A stretch of 64,000 bases of DNA from an uncultured Clostridia bacterium (GCA_934130285.1 CAKOXT010000002.1:330811-394810); one strand, 5' to 3'. Shown: positions 42,767-52,866, numbered from the stretch's first letter. Program-made: numbers and translations. The notes: generated by a model from the letters alone, not told the origin.

Positions 42767-42876
42767 ATTTACTGAAAAAATCTTTGATTTTTTCAGATTT
42801 GTTCTTTAATATTACAACTTTGGCGATTAAATTATTTATATAAAAAATTAAATTGGTTGTTTGATATTAAAGAACA
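42761..42876 (+). promoter_or_regulatory. Two mutually exclusive hairpins between T-box and deacylase gene
   Basis: GAACAAAT...CTGAAAAAATC (42761-42782) pairs with 42786-42804. TGTTCTTTAATAT (42800-42812) can pair instead with ATATTAAAGAACA (42864-42876). The arms overlap at 42800-42804. A regulatory role is only inferred. Confidence 0.4.
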
Positions 42877-42953
42877 TATGAATAAGTGATTTAGAAATGG
42901 TGGCAATTATAAAAACAATGTTTTATTAAGATAAATAAGAAAGGGGAGCTAAT

Positions 42954-43433
42954 ATGGAAGAGATATTACAAAGATTAAAAGAGCTTGGAATACAATATGA
43001 ATTGATTGAACATAAAGCTGTTTTAAATATGGAAGAAATGGATGCACTTGGAAAGGATTTCTTTAAAGGTGCAGCTATATGTAAGAATTTGTTTTTAAGA
43101 GACCAAAAAGGTAAAAGACATTTCTTAGTAACTATGAAAGAAGAAAAACAAGCTAATCTTGTTGAAATTGCTAAATCTTGTTTAGCAACGAAATTGAGTT
43201 TTGCTTCTGAAGAAAGATTAAAAAAATATTTAAATTTAACACCGGGTGCGGTTACTCCTCTTGCGATTATTAATGATGAACAAAAGGCTGTTGAGGTTAT
43301 TTTAGATAAAGATCTATTCAAAGAAGAAAAGATTGGTGTACATCCAGGTGTAAATACTGCAACTGTTATAATTTCTCCAGCTGATTTAGAAAAATATATT
43401 AAAGCTAATGGTAATAAATTAAAAATGATGTAA
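42954..43433 (+). CDS. Aminoacyl-tRNA trans-editing deacylase, ProX/YbaK family
   Basis: A 159-residue free-standing editing domain that hydrolyses mischarged tRNA. It resembles the PrdX/ProXp-ala branch (Ala-tRNA-Pro in known members): LGIQYELIEHKAV, FKGAAICKNLFLRDQKGKRH, with the conserved Lys in GAAICKNLF, and HPGVNTATVIISPADLEKYI near the end. It sits between an Ile-type T-box and ileS, so it appears to be induced with isoleucyl-tRNA synthetase. This suggests, without proof, a link to editing in isoleucine charging or general quality control. AAAGGGGAG is upstream of the ATG. Confidence 0.88.
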   Translation: MEEILQRLKELGIQYELIEHKAVLNMEEMDALGKDFFKGAAICKNLFLRDQKGKRHFLVTMKEEKQANLVEIAKSCLATKLSFASEERLKKYLNLTPGAVTPLAIINDEQKAVEVILDKDLFKEEKIGVHPGVNTATVIISPADLEKYIKANGNKLKMM

Positions 43434-43511
43434 AAAGTATTAACAGTTATTAAATATGTATAAATATAAAATAAATACAGAGACGTAAATAAAATTATAG
43501 GAGGAAAGAAA

Positions 43512-46280
43512 ATGAGTGAAGAAAAATTAGATTATAGTAAAACTCTTAATTTGCCAAAAACTAATTTTCAAATGAGAGCTGGTTTGCCAGAGAAAGAACC
43601 AAAAATTTTAGAAGAAGTGTTTGAGAAACAACACATTTATGAAAAAATGTTAGAGAAAAATAAAGGTAAAACACCTTTTGTATTGCATGATGGACCTCCA
43701 TATGCTAATGGAGAAATTCATATAGGACATGCTTTAAATAAAGTTTTAAAAGATACTATTGTTAGATATAAGAATTTAAGAGGTTATTGGACTCCTTTTA
43801 TTCCTGGATATGATACACATGGTATGCCAACAGAAAAAAAGGCTATTCAATTATTAGGACTAAATAGAGATGAAATTCCTGTAAATACTTTTAGAGACAC
43901 TTGCAAGAAGTTCACTATGGATTATAAGGACAAACAAACAGAAGGATTTAAAAGACTTGGTGTTTTAGGTGATTGGGAACATCCTTATATTACATATCAA
44001 CCTCAAATGGAAGCTAAACAAATTGGTGTTTTTGCTGATATGTATAAAAAAGGATATATATATAAAGGATTAAAACCAGTTTACTGGTGTACTGATTGTG
44101 AAACAGCTTTGGCTGAAGCTGAAATTGAATACAAAAATGTAAATTCAAATACAGCATATGTTAAATTCCCAGTTAAAGATGCTAAAGGAAAATTTGATGA
44201 GAAAAATACTTTTGTTGTTATTTGGACAACAACACCTTGGACTTTACCTGGAAATACAGGAATTACAATAGGTGGAGATTTTGATTATAGCTTTGTTAAA
44301 GTTGGTGAAGAAATTTTAATTATGGCTTCTGCTTTAGTTGAAACTGTTATGAAAATTGCTGAGATAGATGAATATGAAGTTATAAATGAAATGAAGGGGA
44401 CTGAATTAGAAGGCGTTATGTGTAGACATCCATTCTTGGATAGAGATTCAAAAGTTGTATTAGGAAGCCCTGAGACAGTTGATGTTTCTTTAGATGCTGG
44501 TACAGGTGCAGTTCACACAGCTCCTAGCTATGGTAAAGAAGATTATTTGTGTGGATTAAAAAATGGATTAGATATTATAGTTTGCGTTGATGGTAAAGGT
44601 CATCAAACTGCTGAAGCTGGTCCTTTTGCTGGTATGTATTATGCTAAATCAGATAAAGAAATTATAAAATATTTAGATGAAAAAGGATTATTACTTGCAA
44701 GTCAAGTTGTAAATCACTCTTATCCACATTGTTGGAGATGTAAAAATCCAATTATATTCAGAGCTACAAGTCAATGGTTTGCTTCTGTTGATGGATTTAG
44801 AAAAGAAACTTTAGATGCAATAAAAACTGTTAAATGGTATCCTGCATGGGGTGAAGAAAGAATTTCTAAGATGGTTGAAGAAAGAAATGATTGGTGTATT
44901 TCTCGTCAACGTACTTGGGGAGTTCCAATTCCAGTATTTTATTGTAAGAACTGTGAAAAAGAATATGTTACAACAGATAGCTTGAAAAAGGTTCAAGATA
45001 TTTTCAGAGAAAAAGGTTCAAATGCATGGTTTGAAATGTCTGAAAAAGAATTAATGCCAGATGGAGCTAAATGTTCTTGCGGTTGTACAGAATTTAAGAA
45101 AGAAACAGACATTATGGATGTTTGGTTTGATTCTGGTTCAACTCATGAATCAGTTTTAGCTGAAAGAGGATTACCACCAGCTGATTTATATTTAGAAGGT
45201 AGTGATCAATATAGAGGATGGTTTCAATCTTCAATGTTAACATCTGTTGCAACAAAAGGTAAAGCTCCTTATAAAGAGGTTGTAACACATGGTTATACAA
45301 TTGATGATCAAGGTAGAAAAATGTCTAAGTCTATTGGAAATGTTATAGCACCTCAAGAAATTATAAATGAATCTGGTGCTGATGTTTTAAGACTTTGGGT
45401 ATTATCATCTGATTATAAATCTGATGTTAGTGTTTCAAAAGCAATTATAAAACAAGTTACAGAAGTTTATAGAAAAATACGTAATACTGCTAGATATATT
45501 CTTGGAAATACATATGATTTTCAAGTTAATTTACCAGTAGCATATGAAGATTTAATGGAAATTGATAAATGGGCTTTAACAAGATTAAATAAATTAATTA
45601 AAGATTGTATAAAAGCTTATGATGAATATGAATTCCATAATGCATATCAAGCAATAAATCAATTCTGTGTTGTTGATATGAGTACTTTCTATTTAGATAT
45701 TATAAAAGATAGATTATATACTTCTAAGGCCGATTCTTTGGAAAGAAGATCAGCTCAAACTGTTATGTATGAAATATTAGATGCATTAGTTAAAATTTTA
45801 GCACCTATGACATGTTATACAGCTGAAGAAATTTGGCAAGCAATGCCTCATAGAGATGGAGAAAATGTTGAAAGTGTTATGCTTACAAATTATCCTGAAT
45901 ATAATCCTAAATATGAAAATCCAGAATTGGAAGCTAGATGGGATAAAATAATTGCTTTAAAAGAAGAGGTTTCTAAAAAACTTGAAGAAGCAAGAATGGA
46001 AAAAGTAATTGGTCATTCATTAAATGCGAAAGTTACTTTATATGCAACAGAAGATAAATATGAAGAATTATTAAAAGATGCAGATCTTTTAACTTCAGTA
46101 TTTATTGTTTCAAAAGTTGAAGTTGATAATAATAAAAGAGAAGATGATGGTGAAATTGGAATAAAGGTTGAAGTAGCTGATGGAGAAAAATGTGAGAGAT
46201 GCTGGATGTATTCAGAAACTGTTGGAAAAGACCATGATCACCCAACACTATGTAAGAGATGTGTTGACAATTTAGAATAA
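43512..46280 (+). CDS. ileS: Isoleucyl-tRNA synthetase
   Basis: Class I synthetase that charges tRNA-Ile and edits valine. The 922-residue protein has the HIGH motif in EIHIGHALNK, the CP1 editing domain (TTTPWTLPGNTGI, HTAPSYGKEDY), the KMSKS motif GRKMSKSIGN and the C-terminal zinc finger CERCWMYSETVG...CKRC. The length and the Zn finger fit the bacterial type (not the long eukaryote-like form). AGGAGG precedes the ATG at 43512. Control by the T-box at 42443 is expected by read-through, passing the deacylase gene. Confidence 0.98.
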   Translation: MSEEKLDYSKTLNLPKTNFQMRAGLPEKEPKILEEVFEKQHIYEKMLEKNKGKTPFVLHDGPPYANGEIHIGHALNKVLKDTIVRYKNLRGYWTPFIPGYDTHGMPTEKKAIQLLGLNRDEIPVNTFRDTCKKFTMDYKDKQTEGFKRLGVLGDWEHPYITYQPQMEAKQIGVFADMYKKGYIYKGLKPVYWCTDCETALAEAEIEYKNVNSNTAYVKFPVKDAKGKFDEKNTFVVIWTTTPWTLPGNTGITIGGDFDYSFVKVGEEILIMASALVETVMKIAEIDEYEVINEMKGTELEGVMCRHPFLDRDSKVVLGSPETVDVSLDAGTGAVHTAPSYGKEDYLCGLKNGLDIIVCVDGKGHQTAEAGPFAGMYYAKSDKEIIKYLDEKGLLLASQVVNHSYPHCWRCKNPIIFRATSQWFASVDGFRKETLDAIKTVKWYPAWGEERISKMVEERNDWCISRQRTWGVPIPVFYCKNCEKEYVTTDSLKKVQDIFREKGSNAWFEMSEKELMPDGAKCSCGCTEFKKETDIMDVWFDSGSTHESVLAERGLPPADLYLEGSDQYRGWFQSSMLTSVATKGKAPYKEVVTHGYTIDDQGRKMSKSIGNVIAPQEIINESGADVLRLWVLSSDYKSDVSVSKAIIKQVTEVYRKIRNTARYILGNTYDFQVNLPVAYEDLMEIDKWALTRLNKLIKDCIKAYDEYEFHNAYQAINQFCVVDMSTFYLDIIKDRLYTSKADSLERRSAQTVMYEILDALVKILAPMTCYTAEEIWQAMPHRDGENVESVMLTNYPEYNPKYENPELEARWDKIIALKEEVSKKLEEARMEKVIGHSLNAKVTLYATEDKYEELLKDADLLTSVFIVSKVEVDNNKREDDGEIGIKVEVADGEKCERCWMYSETVGKDHDHPTLCKRCVDNLE

Positions 46281-46297
46281 AAAGTGTATAAATATAT

Positions 46298-46326
46298 TTG
46301 TAAAATTAATCAAGATATGTTAAAAT
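46298..46326 (+). promoter_or_regulatory. Probable promoter of secG
   Basis: TTGTAA (46298-46303), 17 bp, TAAAAT (46321-46326). Confidence 0.5.
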
Positions 46327-46366
46327 CTTTATATTAGTTAAGCAAATAGGTTGGAGGAAATAAATA

Positions 46367-46618
46367 ATGAGCGTTTTAATGAATGTTTTGTCAGTAATAT
46401 ATGTACTTTGTTGTATATTTATAATAGTATTAGTTCTTTTACAAAAAAGTGAAAAAGGTGGAGCTTCAGAAAGTATAATGGGATCTTCAGGAAATAATTT
46501 CTATGAGAAAAATAAAGGTAGAACTCGTGAAGGAAAATTAAAAAATTATACAATCTTATTTTCTGCTATATTTGTAATTTTAACAATAGTACTTTCTATT
46601 TTAAATATGGCTATATAG
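46367..46618 (+). CDS. secG: Preprotein translocase subunit SecG
   Basis: Small membrane subunit of the Sec channel. The 83-residue protein has two membrane segments (residues ~3-23 and ~60-80) and the conserved cytosolic loop VLLQKSEKGGASESIMGSSG. Order secG-rnr is standard in Firmicutes and supports the call. TGGAGGAA is upstream of the ATG. A hairpin between secG and rnr may reduce read-through. Confidence 0.97.
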   Translation: MSVLMNVLSVIYVLCCIFIIVLVLLQKSEKGGASESIMGSSGNNFYEKNKGRTREGKLKNYTILFSAIFVILTIVLSILNMAI

Positions 46619-46638
46619 TTTTAAATGAAAAAGAATGG

Positions 46639-46674
46639 AGCGGTGAAGTCATGTATTCATCGCTTCTTTTGTTT
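46639..46674 (+). terminator. Hairpin between secG and rnr
   Basis: AGCGGTGAA (46639-46647) with TTCATCGCT (46656-46664), then TCTTTTGTTT. The short T-run suggests partial termination. Confidence 0.65.
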
Positions 46675-46685
46675 ATGGAGAGGTT

Positions 46686-48641
46686 ATGGAAGAGAAAGAA
46701 GTAATAATTGGTGTTTTTAATGCACATGAAAGAGGTTTTGGATTTGTCACACCAGAAGGCGATGAAGAACAAAAAGATATTTTTATTCCAGCGAAAAGTG
46801 TTAATGGTGCTTTGAATGAAGATGTTGTTGAAGTTGAAATTGTTGATGAATCTGGAAAAAGTAAAGAAGGAAAAGTTGTAAAAATTATAAGAAGAGGAAA
46901 AGATACTTTAGTTGGTACTTTCCAAAATTCTAGAAATTTTGGCTTTGTTGTTCCTGATGATAAGAAATTTGGAAGTGATATTTTTATTTCTAAAAAACAT
47001 TTTGGAAAAGCCAGAAATAATCATAAAGTTGTTGTAAAAATAACTAAATATCCTGAAAAGGGAAGAAAAGCAGAAGGCGAAATTATAGAAGTTATAGGAA
47101 ATGTTAATCAGGCTGGAGTAGATATGCTTAGTTTGATTAAAGAATATAAATTGCCTGCAAGATTTCCAGAAGATGTTGTTACAGAAGCAAAATCTTTTGG
47201 CGATAAAATAGATATGAAGGATGCTAAGAATAGAGTTGATTTGCGTGATAGAATTGTTTTTACAATTGATGGCGAAGAGGCTAAAGACTTAGATGATGCT
47301 ATAATGATTGAAAAAACATCTGATGGAAAACATTATATTTTAGATGTTCATATTGCTGATGTTAGTCATTATGTGAAGGATAGATCTAAATTAGATAGAG
47401 AAGCTAGAATAAGAGGTACAAGCATTTATATGTTGGATCGTGTTATTCCAATGCTTCCAAGAGAGCTTTCAAATGGGTTATGTAGTTTGAATGCAGGTCA
47501 AGATAGGTATACTTTGTCTGTTCAAATGGAAATAGATGAAGATGGAAATGTAGTTGCTTCTGATATTTATAAAGGGATTATTAGAGTAACTGAAAGAATG
47601 AGTTATACTGATGTTCAGAAGATTCTTGATGGAAGCGATGAACAGGTATTAAAAAGATATAGTAAGTATATTAGCCATTTTAAATTGATGGAAGAGTTGG
47701 CTATAATATTGAAAAATAAAAGAATGAAACAAGGATATTTAAATCTTGATGTCCCTGAGAGCAAGATAGTTTTAGATAATGTTACTGGAAAATGTATTGA
47801 TGTAAAAAAATATGAAACGAGTTTTGCTAATGAAATAATTGAGCAATTTATGCTTACAGCAAATGAAACTGTTGCTGAGAGATTTTATTGGCTTGAAGTT
47901 CCTTTTATATATAGAGTTCACGAAGAACCTGATATTGACAAGGTTAAAGAATTAAATAAATTTTTATTTAACTTAGGTTATAAGATTCATATTAGTCAAG
48001 ATACAATACATTCTTCTGCTTTTTCAAAAGTACTTGAAGAGGTTAAAGGAAAACCAGAAGAAAAAGTTGTTTCTAATTTAATATTAAGAACTCTTAAGGT
48101 GGCTAAGTATGATAGCGAAAATCTAGGTCATTTTGGTATTGCGGGAAAATATTATTGTCACTTTACTTCACCAATCAGAAGATATCCAGATTTATTTATT
48201 CATAGGGTAATTTCTGAGTATTTTACAAGTTCTGAAAAACAAAAAGAGAGATTTGCAGAAAAAGCCCCTAAGTATGCAAAAAATTCTTCAGAAAGAGAGA
48301 AAGTTGCCCAAAAGGTTGAAAGAGAAGCTGAAAGTATGAAAAAAGCTGAATTTATGGAAGATAAGATTGGAAATGTATATGATGGTATTATTTCTTCTGT
48401 AACTAATTTTGGAATATTTGTTGAACTTGAAAATACAATAGAAGGATTAATTAGATTTGAAGATTTAGGCGATGAATATTTTATTTATAATGAAACAAAT
48501 AGAACTTTAATTGGTGAAAAATCAAATAAGGTTTATAAAATTGGTGATAAAGTTAAAATTGAAGTAATAAAAGCTAGTAAGGAAGCAAGAGAAATTGATT
48601 TTGCATTAGTAGATACAGATGATAATGAAAAAAATGTATAA
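46686..48641 (+). CDS. rnr: Ribonuclease R
   Basis: Processive 3'-5' exoribonuclease of the RNB family. In the 651 residues there are two N-terminal cold-shock-like domains (starting VIIGVFNAHERGFGFV and TLVGTFQNSRNFGFVV), the RNB catalytic domain with DGEEAKDLDDAI (metal-binding Asp residues) and the HFTSPIRRYPD block, and a C-terminal S1 domain (GNVYDGIISSVTNFGIFVEL). It lacks an N-terminal helix-turn-helix and a long basic tail, so it is a short form. GGAGAGG is 3 bases before the ATG. smpB, which often follows, is not next. Confidence 0.97.
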   Translation: MEEKEVIIGVFNAHERGFGFVTPEGDEEQKDIFIPAKSVNGALNEDVVEVEIVDESGKSKEGKVVKIIRRGKDTLVGTFQNSRNFGFVVPDDKKFGSDIFISKKHFGKARNNHKVVVKITKYPEKGRKAEGEIIEVIGNVNQAGVDMLSLIKEYKLPARFPEDVVTEAKSFGDKIDMKDAKNRVDLRDRIVFTIDGEEAKDLDDAIMIEKTSDGKHYILDVHIADVSHYVKDRSKLDREARIRGTSIYMLDRVIPMLPRELSNGLCSLNAGQDRYTLSVQMEIDEDGNVVASDIYKGIIRVTERMSYTDVQKILDGSDEQVLKRYSKYISHFKLMEELAIILKNKRMKQGYLNLDVPESKIVLDNVTGKCIDVKKYETSFANEIIEQFMLTANETVAERFYWLEVPFIYRVHEEPDIDKVKELNKFLFNLGYKIHISQDTIHSSAFSKVLEEVKGKPEEKVVSNLILRTLKVAKYDSENLGHFGIAGKYYCHFTSPIRRYPDLFIHRVISEYFTSSEKQKERFAEKAPKYAKNSSEREKVAQKVEREAESMKKAEFMEDKIGNVYDGIISSVTNFGIFVELENTIEGLIRFEDLGDEYFIYNETNRTLIGEKSNKVYKIGDKVKIEVIKASKEAREIDFALVDTDDNEKNV

Positions 48642-48756
48642 AAAAACTTTATATTTGTTTAAAAGTATAATATAATACCATTGATAAAAAATGGACTAAA
48701 GTATATTAGAATTTAGATATTTACTGAGATTGAATATTTCAGTAGAGGAGGATTTT

Positions 48757-51375
48757 ATGGATAGAAGAAGTGGAAGAACTTCATCAAATGGTGGGAAAAG
48801 AAGTACTAGTTCAAGAGCTAGAACTAGTCAAAGTTCTGAGACAAGAAAAATTAGAACTGTATCTGATGAAACAAAAAAATATAAATTTGATGAAAACGAA
48901 TTAAGAAATGCTTCAACTAAGGTAAGAAAACCAGTAAAGAATGGTAAAAAAGGTAAGAAGAAAAATTCAAAAAAGAATAAAGTGTGGTCAGTAATTAAGA
49001 AAATTCTTATAGCAATATTGATTTTAGGAATATTGGCTGGACTTATTTTAGCTGGTATTTTAGCTGGTATTTTCTTTGGATTCTTTGGTGCTGATTTTAA
49101 GATGACTAAAGAAGACTTGACAATTGAATTTAGTAATTCAGAGGTTTATGATGCTGATGGAAATTTATTGTGTGAGTTAAATGGCAATGAAAAGAGAAAA
49201 ATAATTAGCTTAGAGCAGATGCCAGAGTATTTACCTAAAGCATATGTAGCAATAGAGGATGAGAGATTTTATGAACATAGCGGTGTTGATATAAAGAGAA
49301 CTGGTGCAGCAACTGTTACATATCTTGTAAATGGTGGTAAATCTTCATTTGGTGGTAGTACAATAACACAACAGCTTGTAAAGAATATTACTGATGAGGA
49401 TGAAGATTCTGCATTAAGAAAAGTTAAAGAGATGGCAAGAGCTATTCAAATAGAAAAAGAGATTTCTAAAGATGATATATTGGAATTATATTTGAACATT
49501 ATATTTGTTGGAGGAAATAATATTAATGGTGTTGAATTAGGAGCTGAATATTATTTTAATAAGAGTGCATCAGAGGTTACTGTTGCTGAGGCTGCTTTTA
49601 TGGCTGGTATAAACCATACACCTAATTCATATAATCCTTATATAGGAACTGAAGAAGAGAAAGCTAACCATATTGAAAATGGTAAAAAGAGAACAAAAGT
49701 TGTTTTAAATAAAATGTTAGAACTTGGGTATATAAGTCAAGAACAATACGATGAAGCTAATACTGAAGTTGATAATGGTTTACCTTTTGCTCAAGGCTCT
49801 TTGGTATCAGGAGTTGTATATACAGCTCATACTGAAGCAGCTATTAATGAAATAGTAGAACAAATGATGGCTGAAAAAGGTATGACTAGAGAAATGGCTG
49901 AAACTAAGATTTATGGTGGAGGTTACAAAATTTATACAACACAAGTATCAAGTATTCAAAATACAATGCAAGAAGAGATGGCAAAAGATAAATATATAAT
50001 GTCAGGTAAAGATAAAAATGCAGATGGAACTTTAGTTAATGAACAATCTCAAGCTGCTATGGTAGTTATTGAACCATCTACTGGAAAAGTTGTTGGTTGT
50101 GTTGGTCAACTTGGAGTAAAAACAGCAAATGGAAACTGGAATAGAGCAACTCAATCTGCAAGACAGATTGGTTCTGCAATGAAACCAATTGCTGTAATTG
50201 GACCTGCAGTTCAAGAAGGTGTTATTTCACCTGCATCTGTTTATGATGATAAACAAACAAGTGAATTTAGTGTTGATGGAAAGCCATGGCCTAAAAATTA
50301 TTATGGTTCTTTCTATGGAAAACAAACTGTAAGAGAAGCAATAAAAATATCTGGAAATGTTATACCTGTTAGAATTTTAAATCAAATTGGTGTTTCAAAA
50401 TCAGTTGAATATTTAAATAAAATGAATATGAAAGTACAATCAACAACAGGATTGTCTTTAGCACTTGGTTCTGCTGAATTTACACCATTACAAATGGCAG
50501 CAGCATATGCAACAATTGCAAATGATGGAACATATATAACTCCAACATTCTATACAAAAGTTGTCGATTCAGCTGGAAATACAGTAATTGAACCACATCA
50601 AACAAAAACAGAAGTGTTTGGAAAATCTGAATCTTATATAATTAAGAGTATTTTAACTGAACCAGTTGTGGGAGTTGCAACAGCTGCTACACATGGTAGA
50701 GGTGGTACGGCTACTTATTGTAAAATATCAGGTATGGATGTTTGTGCTAAAACCGGTACAACTGACGATGATTTTGATAGATGGCTTTGCGGATTTACTT
50801 CTTATTATGCAGCTGCTTGTTGGTATGGATATGATAGAAATGAGGAAGTTAAATATACGAAAGCATCACCAACTAACCCAGCTGGAGGTATTTGGTCAGC
50901 TGTTATGAAGTCAATTCATACAGGATTAGAGCCTAAGACATTTGTTAAACCTGATGATGTTGTTCAAGCTACAGTTTGTCATGATTCAGGATTATTACCT
51001 TCTGCAGGATGTACGAATTTAGTTACAGATTGGTTTATAAAATCAAAAGTTCCAACAGAAAAATGTGGAACAGCGAATTTAGATAAAGAATATGCAATTT
51101 GTGAAGAGTCAGGATTATTAGCGATTGAAGGAGTTTGTCCAAGTGTAATATACAAAAAGGCGAGTGATGGAGAAACAATTCCAACAGAATCATGTAATAT
51201 TCATAAGAAGCTAGAAGAGACTCCAGCACCAACAGTTACACCAAGACCTTCTGTTGAGCCAACACCTTCACCATCAGTGTCACCAAGTCCAGAGCCATCT
51301 GTATCACCAACGGCTCCACCAACTCCGGATCCAAGTCCAGAGCCAACGGCAAAACCTGATCCATCTGAAACTTAA
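48757..51375 (+). CDS. Class A penicillin-binding protein (bifunctional, PBP1A-like)
   Basis: Bifunctional peptidoglycan synthase. The 872 residues hold a basic, Ser-rich cytosolic tail, a membrane segment (residues ~80-110), a glycosyltransferase domain (IEDERFYEHSGVD, SFGGSTITQQLVKN, EKEISKDDILELYLN) and a transpeptidase domain with SAMK (in GSAMKPIA), SGN and KTGTT. The last ~50 residues are a Pro/Thr/Ser-rich tail (PTPSPSVSPSPEPS and similar), probably wall-spanning. GAGGAGG precedes ATG 48757. The organism has a family 51 transferase and so is expected to make wall by the usual class A route. Confidence 0.97.
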   Translation: MDRRSGRTSSNGGKRSTSSRARTSQSSETRKIRTVSDETKKYKFDENELRNASTKVRKPVKNGKKGKKKNSKKNKVWSVIKKILIAILILGILAGLILAGILAGIFFGFFGADFKMTKEDLTIEFSNSEVYDADGNLLCELNGNEKRKIISLEQMPEYLPKAYVAIEDERFYEHSGVDIKRTGAATVTYLVNGGKSSFGGSTITQQLVKNITDEDEDSALRKVKEMARAIQIEKEISKDDILELYLNIIFVGGNNINGVELGAEYYFNKSASEVTVAEAAFMAGINHTPNSYNPYIGTEEEKANHIENGKKRTKVVLNKMLELGYISQEQYDEANTEVDNGLPFAQGSLVSGVVYTAHTEAAINEIVEQMMAEKGMTREMAETKIYGGGYKIYTTQVSSIQNTMQEEMAKDKYIMSGKDKNADGTLVNEQSQAAMVVIEPSTGKVVGCVGQLGVKTANGNWNRATQSARQIGSAMKPIAVIGPAVQEGVISPASVYDDKQTSEFSVDGKPWPKNYYGSFYGKQTVREAIKISGNVIPVRILNQIGVSKSVEYLNKMNMKVQSTTGLSLALGSAEFTPLQMAAAYATIANDGTYITPTFYTKVVDSAGNTVIEPHQTKTEVFGKSESYIIKSILTEPVVGVATAATHGRGGTATYCKISGMDVCAKTGTTDDDFDRWLCGFTSYYAAACWYGYDRNEEVKYTKASPTNPAGGIWSAVMKSIHTGLEPKTFVKPDDVVQATVCHDSGLLPSAGCTNLVTDWFIKSKVPTEKCGTANLDKEYAICEESGLLAIEGVCPSVIYKKASDGETIPTESCNIHKKLEETPAPTVTPRPSVEPTPSPSVSPSPEPSVSPTAPPTPDPSPEPTAKPDPSET

Positions 51376-51394
51376 ATAATAAATATAATAGAAT

Positions 51395-51425
51395 GATAAG
51401 GTGTACAAAGTTAGTACACCTTATC
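51395..51425. repeat. Perfect 12-bp inverted repeat between PBP gene and cysS
   Basis: GATAAGGTGTAC and GTACACCTTATC around a 7-base loop. It has no T-run on the plus strand, and the cysS ribosome binding site follows within 20 bases, so it may be an mRNA hairpin or operator rather than a terminator. Confidence 0.5.
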
Positions 51426-51448
51426 TATAAATGAATGGAGGAAATTCA

Positions 51449-52828
51449 ATGGAGTTAAAATTATATAATACTCTTTCAAGACAAAAAGAAGTGTTTAAAC
51501 CGATAGATGATAAAGCTGTGAGAATATATACATGTGGACCAACAGTGTATTATTATGCTCATATTGGAAATTTAAGAAGTTATTTGTTTATGGATAATTT
51601 GAGAAGAGTTCTTAAGTATAATGACTATGAATTACAACATGCTATGAATATTACCGATGTTGGTCATTTAGTGTCTGATGCTGATGAAGGCGAAGATAAA
51701 ATGATGAAAGCAGCACGTAGAGAGAATAAAGATCCATATGAAATTGCTGAATTTTATATGAATAGATTTTTAGAAGATTTAGAAAAATTAAATGTCTCTA
51801 GACCAGAAATTATTTGTAGAGCTACTGAACATATTAAAGATATGGAAGAGTATGTTCAAAAAATAATTGAGAATGGTTATGCGTATGAAACAAAGGATAC
51901 TATTTATTTTGATACATCAAAATTAGATAAATATGGAGTTTTATCTAATATTAAAATTGATGAACAAAAAGCTGGAGCAAGAGTTGAGTTTGATGATGAA
52001 AAGAGAAATGTAACTGATTTTGCTTTGTGGATTAAGGCACCAGAAAATCATATTATGAAGTGGGATACTTTCTGGGGAAAATGTTATCCAGGTTGGCATA
52101 TTGAATGTTCTGCAATGAGTAGAAAATATCTTGGAGAACTTTTTGATATACATACTGGTGGAATCGATCACATTCCAATTCATCATGAAAATGAGATTGC
52201 TCAAAGTAAAGGTTATTCAGGCCATATTCCTGCTAATTGGTGGATGCATTGTGAATTTTTACTTGTTGATGGCGGAAAGATGTCAAAGAGTTTAAATAAT
52301 ATTTATACTTTGGAAGATTTGAAAAATAAAGGATTTTCACCACTAGATTATAAGATGTTTACATTCACATCACATTATAGAAATAAATTGAATTTTACTT
52401 GGGAATCTCTAGAGTCTGCAAAAACTGCTTTGTTTAGATTGAAAGATGGATATCAAAAACATGCTGAAGGAAGTGAAGATGTTGATGATTCAGTTATTAA
52501 TGAATATGAAACAAAATTCCATGAAGCTATAAATGATGATTTAAATATGCCTCAAGCAATGAGTGTTGTTTGGGACGTTATAAAAAATCCTATTAAATCA
52601 AAGAAATTTGCAGAATTATTGAGAAAATTCGATCAAGTTCTTGGTGTTAAGATTGATGAAAAAGAAGAAATCGAATTACCAAAAGAAATTGAGGATATAA
52701 TAGAAGAGAGAAAACAGGCTAGAACTGATAAGGATTGGAATAAATCAGATGAATTAAGAGATAAACTATTTGATTTAGGATATGTTGTAAAAGATACTAA
52801 AAATGGAATAGAAGTAACATTAAAATAG
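51449..52828 (+). CDS. cysS: Cysteinyl-tRNA synthetase
   Basis: Class I synthetase for cysteine, 459 aa. The HIGH-type motif is in GPTVYYYAHIGN, zinc ligands include Cys in YTCGPT and HIECSAM with the HIPIHHENE block, and the KMSKS motif is in GGKMSKSLNN. AATGGAGG lies upstream of ATG 51449; an in-frame start at 51431 would place this site inside the gene. No T-box is seen upstream. It is followed by femX-type and alr genes, probably on one transcript. Confidence 0.98.
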   Translation: MELKLYNTLSRQKEVFKPIDDKAVRIYTCGPTVYYYAHIGNLRSYLFMDNLRRVLKYNDYELQHAMNITDVGHLVSDADEGEDKMMKAARRENKDPYEIAEFYMNRFLEDLEKLNVSRPEIICRATEHIKDMEEYVQKIIENGYAYETKDTIYFDTSKLDKYGVLSNIKIDEQKAGARVEFDDEKRNVTDFALWIKAPENHIMKWDTFWGKCYPGWHIECSAMSRKYLGELFDIHTGGIDHIPIHHENEIAQSKGYSGHIPANWWMHCEFLLVDGGKMSKSLNNIYTLEDLKNKGFSPLDYKMFTFTSHYRNKLNFTWESLESAKTALFRLKDGYQKHAEGSEDVDDSVINEYETKFHEAINDDLNMPQAMSVVWDVIKNPIKSKKFAELLRKFDQVLGVKIDEKEEIELPKEIEDIIEERKQARTDKDWNKSDELRDKLFDLGYVVKDTKNGIEVTLK

Positions 52829-52866
52829 TTTTTGAAAATATGTAATAGATAGAAAGGAATTGAGAA

